Source of the DNA: Alistipes sp.
GTDB taxonomy: Bacteria > Bacteroidota > Bacteroidia > Bacteroidales > Rikenellaceae
Length of the DNA stretch: 64,000 bases
Direction of reading: 5' to 3'
Assembly (NCBI GenBank): GCA_017623115.1
Contig: JAGAPT010000052.1
Span: forward strand, 51,558 to 115,557
In this document: in pieces, positions 35,993-44,338 of the stretch
Layout: each line of letters begins with the position of its first letter
Position numbering within the stretch: position 1 is the first letter of the stretch
The notes under the pieces: model-generated
What the model saw: the letters and a program-made list of their open reading frames with translations, nothing else
Told to the model about the DNA's origin: nothing
Databases searched by the model: none
Translations under genes and position numbers: made by a program

Positions 35993-36475
35993 TTATTCGG
36001 TCAGGTCAGCCCATTCGGCTCCCGTGAAGCGGAGGAGCTCCTGGGGAGCAATACGCAGTTGCAGACCGCGTACTCCCGCGCTGATGTAGATGTGGTCGAA
36101 CGAGGTGGCCGAGGTGTGTATATAGGTCGAAAAACGCTTCTTCATGCCGATGGGCGAGCACCCGCCACGAATATAGCCTGTGGTGGGCAGCAACTCCTTC
36201 ATCGGAATCATGGCTACGCTTTTGTTGCCCGATACCTTGGCGGCCTTCTTGAGGTTGACTTCACCATCGCCCGGGATGACGCATACGAGGTGTCCCGTGC
36301 GGTCGCCTTTGAGAATTAACGTCTTGAATACCTGCTCGATGGGCTCCCCTAACTGCTCGGCTACATGCGTGGCGGCCAGGTTGTTTTCGTCCACCTCGTA
36401 GGGTACCAGTTCGTAGGCGATGCCGGCTCGGTCGAGCAGGCGGGCAGCATTTGTCTTCTCGATTTTCTTTGCCAT
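35993..36475 (-). CDS. ybaK: Cys-tRNA(Pro)/Cys-tRNA(Cys) deacylase, YbaK/EbsC family
   Basis: 160 residues from the ATG at 36475, which overlaps the stop of the upstream transporter gene as TAATG; a longer start would overlap that gene further. YbaK motifs are present: ERILKG-like LILKGDRTGHLVCVIPGD, KKAAKVSGNKSVAMI, and GYIRGGCSPIGMKKRF. The enzyme hydrolyses mischarged Cys-tRNA(Pro) in the cytoplasm. Its place in a sugar-transport operon is probably incidental coupling. Confidence 0.92.
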   Translation of the reverse strand: MAKKIEKTNAARLLDRAGIAYELVPYEVDENNLAATHVAEQLGEPIEQVFKTLILKGDRTGHLVCVIPGDGEVNLKKAAKVSGNKSVAMIPMKELLPTTGYIRGGCSPIGMKKRFSTYIHTSATSFDHIYISAGVRGLQLRIAPQELLRFTGAEWADLTE

Positions 36476-37767
36476 TATGCCAAGGTCTTTTTCGGAAGCA
36501 GCAGTTGCAGGATGAGCCATGCGGCGAGGTAGGCTAACCCGGCCATCAGGAAGACCACAAAGTAACTGCCGGTCAACTCCAATACATTACCCACAGCCGA
36601 GGCAGCCATGACACCACCCACCGAGCCGGCAAAACCGGCCAGCGAGGTCATTGTAGCCACACGGCTCTTGGGGTAGTAATCCGAGACAAGCGTGTAGATA
36701 TTTGAGGCCCAGCCTTGGTGTGCGAAGCAGGCTATCGAGATGATGCCGATGGCTATCCAGAGGGCTGCATTGGCCTCACACCATCCATTGACCTGTGGAA
36801 TGAGCAGCACGGGGACTACCAGCAGGGCGCAGGTCAGCAGAGCCGCCTTACGCGAGAAGGCCACCGAATGCCCCTTCTCGATGAGGGACGAGGAGAGGTA
36901 GCCGCCAAAGATGCCGCCGAATGAGGAGAAGGTGTAGATGATAATCAGCGGCAGAACCATCTGCTGGATGTTTACGCCGTAACTCTTCTCCATGAAGTCG
37001 GGTGTCCAAAAGAGGAAGAACCACCAGACCCAGTCGCAGACGAAACGCGAGAGGGTGATACCGAGCGTGGCACGTTGACGTAGCAGTTCGCCCCAGGCGA
37101 TTTTCTCTTCGACAACCGCCTCGGATGCCGTTGCATCGTCTTGGTGGATATAGGCCAACTCGGCTGCTCCGACTCGTTTCGATTGGTGGGGCAGACGGTA
37201 GATGAAGAGCCAGGCCACCATCCAGATGAAGCCCAGCGAGCCGGTTACGATGAAGGCGATTTGCCATCCGTAGGCCACCGTGAGCCCCGTGACGATGATG
37301 GGTGAGAGGACAGCACCGATGTTGCTGCCCGAATTGAAGATGCCGGTGGCCAAGGCACGTTCACGCTTGGGAAACCATTCGGCTGTTGCCTTGATGGCAG
37401 CCGGGAAGTTGGCACTCTCGCCAATGCCGAGCAGGAAGCGAGCCAAACCGAATCCGAGGGCTCCACGAGCAGCGGCATGCAGACATCCGGCCAAGGACCA
37501 GACAGCAATGGCCAGCGCATAGGAGATGCGTGTGCCGAAGCGGTCGATGAGGCGGCCGATGAAGAGCAGACCAATGGCATAGGCGGCCTGGAAGGCTGAT
37601 ACGATATAGCCGTAGTCGGCCTCCGAGAGGTTGATTTCGTCGGCAATGACGGGCTTCAGCATACCCAGTACCTGCCGGTCGATGTAGTTGATGGTCGTGG
37701 CGAAGAAGAGCAATGCCACTACCGACCAGCGGTATTTTCCGATGTTGGAGGGTTGGTTTACTGGCAT
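36475..37767 (-). CDS. MFS transporter, ACS family, ExuT-like (hexuronate type)
   Basis: 430 residues, twelve predicted membrane segments. TTINYIDRQVLGMLKPVI, GRLIDRFGTR, LGIGESANFPAAIKATAEWFPKRERA and GIFNSGSNIGAVLSP are the hallmark segments of ExuT/hexuronate carriers. The ATG at 37767 overlaps the end of the upstream UroD-like gene by 10 bases, so translation is coupled. It pairs with a FucP-type symporter in the same operon. The substrate is inferred only by family. Confidence 0.85.
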   Translation of the reverse strand: MPVNQPSNIGKYRWSVVALLFFATTINYIDRQVLGMLKPVIADEINLSEADYGYIVSAFQAAYAIGLLFIGRLIDRFGTRISYALAIAVWSLAGCLHAAARGALGFGLARFLLGIGESANFPAAIKATAEWFPKRERALATGIFNSGSNIGAVLSPIIVTGLTVAYGWQIAFIVTGSLGFIWMVAWLFIYRLPHQSKRVGAAELAYIHQDDATASEAVVEEKIAWGELLRQRATLGITLSRFVCDWVWWFFLFWTPDFMEKSYGVNIQQMVLPLIIIYTFSSFGGIFGGYLSSSLIEKGHSVAFSRKAALLTCALLVVPVLLIPQVNGWCEANAALWIAIGIISIACFAHQGWASNIYTLVSDYYPKSRVATMTSLAGFAGSVGGVMAASAVGNVLELTGSYFVVFLMAGLAYLAAWLILQLLLPKKTLA

Positions 37768-38891
37768 ATCTCGTGAATTTTACGATAGACATCTGCCTGC
37801 TCCTCAGGTGTTTCGCAGTAGGTTACCACGATGAGCTTCATGCCCGGTCGCCACAAGGCTTGCACCTTCTCGGTGACTACTTCGGCCGGACCTACGATGC
37901 GGGCGTTGAGCACTACGCCGGTGCCGGCAAAGGCCTCGGCAAATCCCTCGACGGGGTTGGCTCCCGGGTCTGTGGCGAGCGAGAAGGCTCCGTCGGCCAT
38001 GCGAATACCCTCGATGCGGGCAATCTCCTCCTTCTTGTCCGACCAGTTGCCGCACGAGTGGAAGACGGTGCCTCCGAAGCGGTTTCCGGCACGTTGCATG
38101 GCCGGTACGGCGACGGGAAAGTAGAGGTCGGGCGAGAGCATCGTCACCGTGTCGTCGCTCATGCCCAAGCCGTCGAACATGCGGCTCGAGGCGAAGCCGT
38201 GGCCGGGCTTGACGAGTGCCTCGCCGATTAACTTGCGTTGCGCTTCGGTAAAGTCGGCCAGGAGGTCGGCCGTGCGCTCCATGGCGATGGTCATCGAATC
38301 GGGGTCGAGGTAGAAATCGAGGTAGAACTGATTCGAGTCGATGATGTTGCTGAGCGTATTCAGCGGTGATTGTACGTCGCAGTAAGACATTGGAATTTCG
38401 CCCTTTGTGCGGTCGAGGAAGTACTCGACCATCTCCAACGTATGACGACCGATGGGGGTCTCGGCCACGGGGCAGAAGGGGGCGGCAACCAACTCGGCTG
38501 TCGAGCCAAATTTACCATCCACAGCGGGTGCTAATCCGGGCTCCCAGCGGTAGTCGAATCCGTAGGCCGAGGCGACTGTTCCCAAGCCATACCACGGCTC
38601 GATGAAGTTGGGAATGTCGGCCTCGAAGCGCATCGACTGCTCCAGAGCACCCAGTTGCCATGCAAGGGATCTCTTCGGGTCGTGGCAATCTTCGGCGAAG
38701 ACCTCCTTGACACGCATGCGGCGATAGACTAATACGCCCTCATCGGCCTCCCAAAAGGCTTTGCAACGCTCGTCAAGTGCAGCGGCATAATCGGCATAAC
38801 GCGCTCGGTCAAATTTTTCGGGTGCAATCGGTTGTACGGTGGTGGCCTGCGAATCGGCCAGGCTGGTATTGAATGTGTCTTTTGTAGCCAT
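37758..38891 (-). CDS. UroD-superfamily methyltransferase-like protein (MtaA-like)
   Basis: 377 residues from the ATG at 38891. An upstream in-frame start would lie in the flanking repeat. The TIM-barrel UroD/MtaA fold is recognisable. The zinc-binding pattern of methylcobalamin methyltransferases is present: H278-x-C280-G in FHSCGNW and C359 in VVTYCE. That favours a methyltransferase over true uroporphyrinogen decarboxylase, whose Arg- and Asp-rich motifs are not seen. No corrinoid-binding protein gene lies nearby. It is coupled to the ExuT-like transporter downstream, suggesting a role on an imported substrate. Confidence 0.72.
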   Translation of the reverse strand: MATKDTFNTSLADSQATTVQPIAPEKFDRARYADYAAALDERCKAFWEADEGVLVYRRMRVKEVFAEDCHDPKRSLAWQLGALEQSMRFEADIPNFIEPWYGLGTVASAYGFDYRWEPGLAPAVDGKFGSTAELVAAPFCPVAETPIGRHTLEMVEYFLDRTKGEIPMSYCDVQSPLNTLSNIIDSNQFYLDFYLDPDSMTIAMERTADLLADFTEAQRKLIGEALVKPGHGFASSRMFDGLGMSDDTVTMLSPDLYFPVAVPAMQRAGNRFGGTVFHSCGNWSDKKEEIARIEGIRMADGAFSLATDPGANPVEGFAEAFAGTGVVLNARIVGPAEVVTEKVQALWRPGMKLIVVTYCETPEEQADVYRKIHEICQ

Positions 38892-38901
38892 AAGGGGTAA
38901 T

Positions 38902-38933
38902 AGAGTAAAGAGGAGAGAGCAAAGAGCAAAGAG
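38902..38933 (+). repeat. Purine-rich AGAGCAAAGAG repeat, left copy flanking the four-helix-bundle gene
   Basis: A run of AGAGTAAAG, AGGAGAG, AGCAAAG, AGCAAAGAG units. It forms an inverted pair with 39356-39386 and shares a 26-base identical segment with the solo copy at 50558-50621. It lies just upstream of the start of the UroD-like gene at 38891. Confidence 0.8.
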
Positions 38934-38962
38934 AATCATGCAAAAGCTCCCATCCTGCGTTG

Positions 38963-39349
38963 TTAAAGATTACTATTTTTTTCTTTGTTTAGATTTAATT
39001 TTGCGGTTTTTATGCTTGCGGTCAGTAAAGCTATGATTTCCTTCAAATCGCTATTTAATTCTTCGAAACATGCTTGGTCAATCATTTCGCTTTCAACTAA
39101 AATCTCCAGCCAATATTGCGTTTCATCAGCCTCTTTTAATGCAATGGATAGTTTGCTGATAAAATCGGCCTTGCTTTGTGCATTCCAACATTCTCGCGTA
39201 TTTGCACCAATAGCAGTTCCACTACGCAATACTTGTCGTGAGATAATGTATTCTTTTTTTTCGGCAATCAAAGTATTGGAAAAGCGAATGATTTTAACTG
39301 CAAATCTTTTTGTTTTCTGAAAAGTGATACTATCGTGATGGTTAACCAT
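38963..39349 (-). CDS. Four-helix bundle protein (23S rRNA intervening-sequence protein family)
   Basis: 128 residues. I recognise the IVP family (PF05635-like) from SGTAIGANTRECWNAQSKADFISKLSIALKEADETQYWLEIL, presented in parts: SGTAIGANTRE, KADFISKLSIALKEADE and TQYWLEIL. The predicted structure is almost all helical. The family occurs inside 23S rRNA insertions and scattered in Bacteroidetes intergenic regions, and is related to Avd of diversity-generating retroelements. The gene is conspicuously AT-rich next to its GC-richer neighbours, lies 8 bases after the upstream UroD-like stop, and is bracketed by inverted purine-rich repeats. Function unknown. Confidence 0.88.
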   Translation of the reverse strand: MVNHHDSITFQKTKRFAVKIIRFSNTLIAEKKEYIISRQVLRSGTAIGANTRECWNAQSKADFISKLSIALKEADETQYWLEILVESEMIDQACFEELNSDLKEIIALLTASIKTAKLNLNKEKNSNL

Positions 39350-39355
39350 ACCTAT

Positions 39356-39386
39356 CTTTACTCTTTACTCTTTGCTCTTTCCTCTC
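39356..39386 (-). repeat. Purine-rich repeat, right copy (inverted relative to 38902-38933)
   Basis: On the minus strand GAGAGGAAAGAGCAAAGAG then TAAAGAGTAAAG. It overlaps the 3' end of the UroD-like gene at 39358, encoding its last residues EERAKSKE and its stop. Confidence 0.8.
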
Positions 39387-40431
39387 GGATGTTTTCTGCA
39401 ATACGATAAATCTCTTTTACACGTTCGTCGCGTACATTGCCATCCATGTTGACGCAGCAGATGCCGGTGCGATAGAGGTCACCCGAGGCTGCGACGCGCG
39501 TGGTGATAATCTTAAGCAACTCCTCCGACGAGTAGTCGTTGATCTCCACGGGATTCAGGCGCAGGCTGAAGAATACCTCGGGAAGTGCCTCGCGCAGCAG
39601 CGCAACATCGCCACCCCAACCCAGGTCGAGGAATTGTAGGTTCGGAAGTTGGGCGAATTGGGCTGCATGACGATGCGGGTCACGACCGCAGTAGTGGATG
39701 CCGTAGGGCTGGTATTTTGCACTCCATGCGAGGTCTATCGGGAGCAACAACTCCTCGTAATCCTGCTCCGAAATCATCGTGTGGCTGCACTCGGAGTGGA
39801 TGTAGAGCGGCTCGTCCATGAAACGGGCGATGCGGTTGACCGAGATGGATGAGGAGCCTGTTTGGCTCTGGATGTAACTGAAAAATCGCTCTACGACACG
39901 GCCGATCTGTGCAAAATAGGCCTTCGTGCCTTCGGGATCCATCATCATATCCATCAGCACCTGCTCGCCTTTGAGGTCGATGGCCAGATTCAGTACACCG
40001 CCCCAATTGATGTCGCCCGTCACATAGCCGTATCGGGCTTTGAGTTGTTCGATGAGGTGTTGCAACCGCTTGAATGCGGGGCTTTTGAAGGGAGCCTCCT
40101 CGTCGATGGTGAGCTCCTCGCGGTGGGCGCAGATAACCTGCGGAGCCGTGTCAGCACCATATTCGATGCGGCAACCGAGCATCTCCGACAGGAGGAAGCC
40201 TGCGGCCAGATGCACGGCTCCGATTTCGGGTCGTTCCTCGGCGTGGTGAGCACCCAGGCCACAATCGCCAAAGCGTTCGTAGAGGGTACGCTCCATGAGC
40301 TGCTCGTCAGCAACACGACGACGGGGGTCGTAGAAGAAATCTTCGTCAAAGACGATGCCCGTGTGCTTGTTCCACCACGAGGGGTGGAAAACCACATCAA
40401 CGGGAAGCGGGGTAGAGGTCAGTGGTTTCAT
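39358..40431 (-). CDS. UroD-superfamily methyltransferase-like protein (second copy)
   Basis: 357 residues from the ATG at 40431. An upstream TTG would add five residues. Distant paralogue of the gene at 37758-38891. The zinc ligands appear as H246-x-C248-G in GIHYCGRD and C325-C326 in RTGICCVN. VDVVFHPSWWNKHTGIVFDEDFF and the DEPLYIHSECSHTMI segment are characteristic of this uncharacterised Bacteroidetes subgroup. The last eight residues are encoded by the purine-rich repeat, so the original C-terminus may have been replaced. First gene of the operon ending in fucP. Function unknown, probably cobalamin-linked methyl transfer. Confidence 0.7.
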   Translation of the reverse strand: MKPLTSTPLPVDVVFHPSWWNKHTGIVFDEDFFYDPRRRVADEQLMERTLYERFGDCGLGAHHAEERPEIGAVHLAAGFLLSEMLGCRIEYGADTAPQVICAHREELTIDEEAPFKSPAFKRLQHLIEQLKARYGYVTGDINWGGVLNLAIDLKGEQVLMDMMMDPEGTKAYFAQIGRVVERFFSYIQSQTGSSSISVNRIARFMDEPLYIHSECSHTMISEQDYEELLLPIDLAWSAKYQPYGIHYCGRDPHRHAAQFAQLPNLQFLDLGWGGDVALLREALPEVFFSLRLNPVEINDYSSEELLKIITTRVAASGDLYRTGICCVNMDGNVRDERVKEIYRIAENIREERAKSKE

Positions 40432-40565
40432 GGTTGTGGAATACAAATTGGTGCTAATTTACACATTTTTTCGTAAACTTTTCTGCTTTTTGTCAGAAAC
40501 AATTGTCGAAAACGATTTTATCATCAAAAATAGGCCGTTTGCTTTTCAATCCGCCGAACTTTGTT

Positions 40566-40573
40566 TATTTTTG
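40566..40573 (+). promoter_or_regulatory. -7 box of lnt
   Basis: TATTTTTG, 24 bases before the ATG at 40598. TTTT at 40543-40546 is at the right distance (19 bases) for a weak -33 box. Confidence 0.5.
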
Positions 40574-40597
40574 TCCTCAAATTTTCAACTGCCCGTT

Positions 40598-42178
40598 ATG
40601 TCGCGTCGAATCGTTGCTCTGCTTCTGTCGGTTCTCCTGCTCTCGGTGGGGTGGCTCGGCTTGTCGGGACTTCCTCTCCTGGTTGCTTTTGTACCTCTGC
40701 TCTGGATGAGTGCCCGTGAAGAGGCATCACGTCGCGGGTGGTGGCGGATGTTTGGTTGGGCATTGGCAACCTTTGTGTTGTGGAATGCGGCCACCGTGTG
40801 GTGGATTTGGCATGCAACACCCGTAGGGCCTATTGCGGCCACCATCGTCTCGTCGACGCTCAATATGATGGCCTTCATGCTCTACCACACTATCTCGAAG
40901 CGAGCCCCCAAAGCATTGGCCTATACGACCCTTGTCGCAGCGTGGATTGCTACCGAATATTGGTATACGGTGGGTGATGTGTCGTGGCCCTGGCTGGTGC
41001 TGGGTAACGGCTTCTCGCACGATGTGTGGGCCGTGCAGTGGTATGAATGGACAGGCGTTTGGGGCGGTTCGCTCTGGGTGTTGGTCTGCAATATCCTGAT
41101 TTTTGAGGCTTTGGAGCAGCGTACGATGCGCCGTTGGGTGGCAGTTGCGGGGGCTGTTGCGTTGCCGCTTGCTGTGTCGCTCGGCCTATGGTGGAGTTAC
41201 GAGGAACCACAAGGCGAATCGGTCGAGGTGAGTATCCTGCAACCCAATGTCGACTGCTATGATAAGTTCCATGGTGACGAACGGGCGCAAATTGCCAATA
41301 TCTTTGCCTTGTTGAAGGAGGTTCCTTCGACGGTCGATTTTATCCTGTTGCCCGAGACGGCCCTTCCGGGTTACTATACCGAGCCACATCTGTCCTTGGG
41401 TTATCCTCCGCGCGATGAGGCGGCTATCTGGCGACAATTGCGCGATACATTGCGTGCGAACTATCCGCAGGCGATGCTCGTAACGGGGACGAATACCCGT
41501 CGCTTCTACCCCGAGGGAGGTGCTACGCTGACGGCTCGCTCGTTTGGTGGTGGATTGAAGGGCGATATCTTCAATACGGCCGTAGGTGTCGATACGACAG
41601 CGCATAAACCGCTGCATCATAAAGGTCGGTTGGTGATTGGTGTTGAAAAGACTCCGCTTTGGATTTTCGATGTCCTGGATTTTCTGGTCATCGACCTGGG
41701 TGGTGTGGTTGGTCAAATCGGGCAGGGACAACGGGGTACGGTCTTCGAGCATCGAGGCATCCGCATGGGCCCGGCTATCTGCTACGAAGGTATCTATGGG
41801 GAGTTCTTCGGCGATTTTGTGCGCCGAGGAGCACAATATATGGCCATCCTCTCCAACGACGGCTGGTGGGGTGATACCCCCGGCTATCGCCACCTCTTCT
41901 CGATTTCACGGCTGCGTGCCATCGAGCATCGACGGGCCATTGCCCGCTCGGCCAATACCGGCCGTTCGGGGTTTATCTCGGCTCGTGGTGATGTGGGCAC
42001 GACCTTAGGCTGGGCGGAGCGTGGTGTGCTGACCGAGCGGGTGTCGCTGCGGGATGATTGCACCCTCTATACCCGTTATGGCGATCTCCTGGCTCGCATC
42101 GCCTGCTATGTAACGCTGCTCTGCGTACTCTATTATGTAGCCTATCGAGTCAAGCGTCGCAACTACCTGATTTCGTAA
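40598..42178 (+). CDS. lnt: Apolipoprotein N-acyltransferase
   Basis: 526 residues from the ATG at 40598 behind a -7 box. Several N-terminal membrane segments are followed by the nitrilase-like domain. The catalytic triad is Glu253 (LLPETALPGYY), Lys342 (HHKGRLVIG) and Cys395 (PAICYEGIYG). It N-acylates lipoproteins at the outer face of the inner membrane, the last step of lipoprotein maturation, which suits the many predicted lipoproteins in this window. folC follows 20 bases later. Confidence 0.93.
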   Translation: MSRRIVALLLSVLLLSVGWLGLSGLPLLVAFVPLLWMSAREEASRRGWWRMFGWALATFVLWNAATVWWIWHATPVGPIAATIVSSTLNMMAFMLYHTISKRAPKALAYTTLVAAWIATEYWYTVGDVSWPWLVLGNGFSHDVWAVQWYEWTGVWGGSLWVLVCNILIFEALEQRTMRRWVAVAGAVALPLAVSLGLWWSYEEPQGESVEVSILQPNVDCYDKFHGDERAQIANIFALLKEVPSTVDFILLPETALPGYYTEPHLSLGYPPRDEAAIWRQLRDTLRANYPQAMLVTGTNTRRFYPEGGATLTARSFGGGLKGDIFNTAVGVDTTAHKPLHHKGRLVIGVEKTPLWIFDVLDFLVIDLGGVVGQIGQGQRGTVFEHRGIRMGPAICYEGIYGEFFGDFVRRGAQYMAILSNDGWWGDTPGYRHLFSISRLRAIEHRRAIARSANTGRSGFISARGDVGTTLGWAERGVLTERVSLRDDCTLYTRYGDLLARIACYVTLLCVLYYVAYRVKRRNYLIS

Positions 42179-42198
42179 ATTCCCGTACACTTTATATT

Positions 42199-43488
42199 AT
42201 GAATTACACCCAAACCCTCGATTTTCTCTTCAATTCGCTCCCTGTCTTCGAGCAGAAAGGGGCTTCGGCCTATAAGCCGGGCTTGGAGCGCATCAGCGAG
42301 TTTTGTCGCCATCTGGGCAATCCGCAACGTAACTTCTTCACGATTCACGTGGCCGGTACCAACGGCAAAGGTTCGGTGTCGCACATGCTGGCTTCGATTC
42401 TGCAACAAGCCGGTTACCGCACCGGGCTCTTTACCTCACCCCATCTGCAGGATTTCCGTGAGCGCATCCGTGTCGATGGCGAGATGATACCCAAGCAGAA
42501 GGTGGTTAACTTCGTCGATAAACATCAGGCGAAAATGGTCGACCTGAAACTTTCATTCTTCGAGATGACGGCCGCTTTGGCCTTCGACTATTTCGCACAA
42601 GCCGATGTTGAGGTGGCGGTGATTGAAACCGGCCTTGGAGGTCGCCTCGATGCCACAAATATCATCCTGCCTGTCGTGAGTGTCATCACGAATATCGGGA
42701 TGGAGCATACCGCATTGTTGGGCGACACGTTGCCCAAGATTGCTGCCGAGAAGGGCGGTATCATCAAGAAGAGCATTCCGGTCATTATCGGTGAGGGCGA
42801 CGACCGCTACAATTCGACCTTCGAGGAGATTGCCGCCACGAATCGCTCGCGTGTGATTTATGCCGAGCAGGCCTTTACCTGTTGCTCGCAGTCGTTGGAG
42901 GGGAGTACGCAACGCTTCAGCCTCTGTCGTTCACGCGATGGCTATTGCTACGATTTGGAGCTGGATTTGATGGGCCTCTATCAGCGTCATAACCTGGTGA
43001 CGGCGGCTACCGTAGCCGACTTCCTGCACGAATCGACCCCGCTGACCATCTCGCGTCGTGCCTTTGTCGAGGGGGTTGCCTCGGCCGCCAAGGATACGGC
43101 TTTGATGGGTCGCTGGCAGAAACTGGGCGACCATCCGTTGATGATTTGCGATACGGGCCACAACGCCCATGGTATCAGCTGTGTGGCCGAGCAGATTGCT
43201 GCCACGCCTCACAAGAAGTTGATTTGCGTCATCGGCTTTGTGCGAGATAAGGATTTGGCGCATATCCTGCCGTTGCTGCCCAAGGAGGCCCATTACATCT
43301 TCACGGCAGCCAAGAGCGAACGTGCTGTGCCAGCTGATGAATTGACCGCCAAAGCGGCTATCTATGGCTTGCAGGGCGAGACTGTGGCCGATGTGAAGGA
43401 GGCGGTGGCCTATGCCCGCACGTTGGCCGAGGAGGAGGATATGATTTTCATCGGTGGCAGTACCTATGTCGTAGCCGAAGCGATGTAA
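42199..43488 (+). CDS. folC: Bifunctional folylpolyglutamate synthase / dihydrofolate synthase
   Basis: 429 residues from the ATG at 42199 (MNYTQTLDFLFNSLPVFEQKG). The longer frame overlaps lnt and is unsupported. The P-loop GTNGKGSV is at residues 53-60, and the family motifs GLYTSPHL-like GLFTSPHLQDFRERI and ETGLGGRLDATN follow. The C-terminal Mur-ligase-like domain has MICDTGHNAHG. It adds glutamate to dihydropteroate or folates in the cytoplasm. A stem-loop follows. Confidence 0.95.
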   Translation: MNYTQTLDFLFNSLPVFEQKGASAYKPGLERISEFCRHLGNPQRNFFTIHVAGTNGKGSVSHMLASILQQAGYRTGLFTSPHLQDFRERIRVDGEMIPKQKVVNFVDKHQAKMVDLKLSFFEMTAALAFDYFAQADVEVAVIETGLGGRLDATNIILPVVSVITNIGMEHTALLGDTLPKIAAEKGGIIKKSIPVIIGEGDDRYNSTFEEIAATNRSRVIYAEQAFTCCSQSLEGSTQRFSLCRSRDGYCYDLELDLMGLYQRHNLVTAATVADFLHESTPLTISRRAFVEGVASAAKDTALMGRWQKLGDHPLMICDTGHNAHGISCVAEQIAATPHKKLICVIGFVRDKDLAHILPLLPKEAHYIFTAAKSERAVPADELTAKAAIYGLQGETVADVKEAVAYARTLAEEEDMIFIGGSTYVVAEAM

Positions 43489-43509
43489 CAAACTGCACAA
43501 CAGATACTG

Positions 43510-43540
43510 CAAGGGCTGCCCACCATCGGGGCAGCCCTTG
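43510..43540. terminator. Stem-loop terminator between folC and the LytTR regulator
   Basis: CAAGGGCTGCCC (43510-43521) pairs perfectly with GGGCAGCCCTTG (43529-43540) with a 7-base loop, then TGTTGTTT. It serves both convergent genes. Confidence 0.8.
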
Positions 43541-43546
43541 TGTTGT

Positions 43547-44338
43547 TTATAGATTCTTGTAGGTGCGTTCGATGTATTGCTGGAAGGCCTCCTTGTAATT
43601 CTCGCCAATGGGCACAAACAATTTCTCATCGAGATAGATGCGTCCACGTACATAGCTGCGGATGCGCCCCAGATTGACGATGTAGGAGCGATGCACACGC
43701 ATGAACTGCTCCGAGGGGAGCGATGCCTCCATGTTCTTGATGCGGTAGAGGGTGGTGATTTTTGAACCATCTGCCAGGTGAATCCGCACATATTCTCCCT
43801 CGCTTTCGATGTAGAGAATCTCCGAGGTGCGCAGCAACGACACCTTATAGTCGGCCTTCACCGAGATAAACTCCTTGTCGTCGCTCGGCATGGGTGTCGG
43901 CTGCGTGGGCGTAACAGGCGCAACGCTATCCGGTGTAGGTGTGGCGCTGGGCGGTTGGGAGGTGGCATTTTGCCCATATTTTAACTCATAGAGCGCATAG
44001 GCCTTGGCTACAGCCCGACTGAAATCGGCAAAACTGAAGGGCTTGAGCAGGTAGTCGACCGCATCCAAACGAAATCCTTCGACGGCATACTCCGAGTAGG
44101 CGGTCGTGAAGATAATCATGGGGCGTGTGATGAGCGAGCGCACGAAATCGACGCCGTTGAGGTCGGGCATATTGATGTCGACGAACATTAGGTCGATGGG
44201 CTGTATCGCAGCGATGCGCTGTGCTTCAAGCGGATTGTTCGATGCGGCCACCAACTCCAGATAGGGGACTTTCTCGATGTATTTCTCGATTTGACGCAGT
44301 GCCAACGGCTCGTCGTCAATGGCCAGACATTTAAGCAT
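43547..44338 (-). CDS. LytTR-family response regulator
   Basis: 263 residues. The N-terminal receiver domain has phospho-acceptor Asp54 (FVDINMPDL), Thr79 and Lys99 (YLLKPFSF). A Pro/Thr-rich linker (about 125-155) follows. The C-terminal LytTR DNA-binding domain has EGEYVRIHLADGSKITTLY and FMRVHRSYIVNLGRI. It is overlapped by 8 bases by the cognate kinase gene and probably controls a small set of promoters in response to an envelope or nutrient signal. The signal is unknown. Confidence 0.93.
   Translation of the reverse strand: MLKCLAIDDEPLALRQIEKYIEKVPYLELVAASNNPLEAQRIAAIQPIDLMFVDINMPDLNGVDFVRSLITRPMIIFTTAYSEYAVEGFRLDAVDYLLKPFSFADFSRAVAKAYALYELKYGQNATSQPPSATPTPDSVAPVTPTQPTPMPSDDKEFISVKADYKVSLLRTSEILYIESEGEYVRIHLADGSKITTLYRIKNMEASLPSEQFMRVHRSYIVNLGRIRSYVRGRIYLDEKLFVPIGENYKEAFQQYIERTYKNL

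Noticed and set aside
37758-40431. Haem biosynthesis uroporphyrinogen decarboxylase (hemE)
   Set aside because: Both proteins carry the methyltransferase-type zinc motif and lack the decarboxylase residues, and no other haem genes are nearby.
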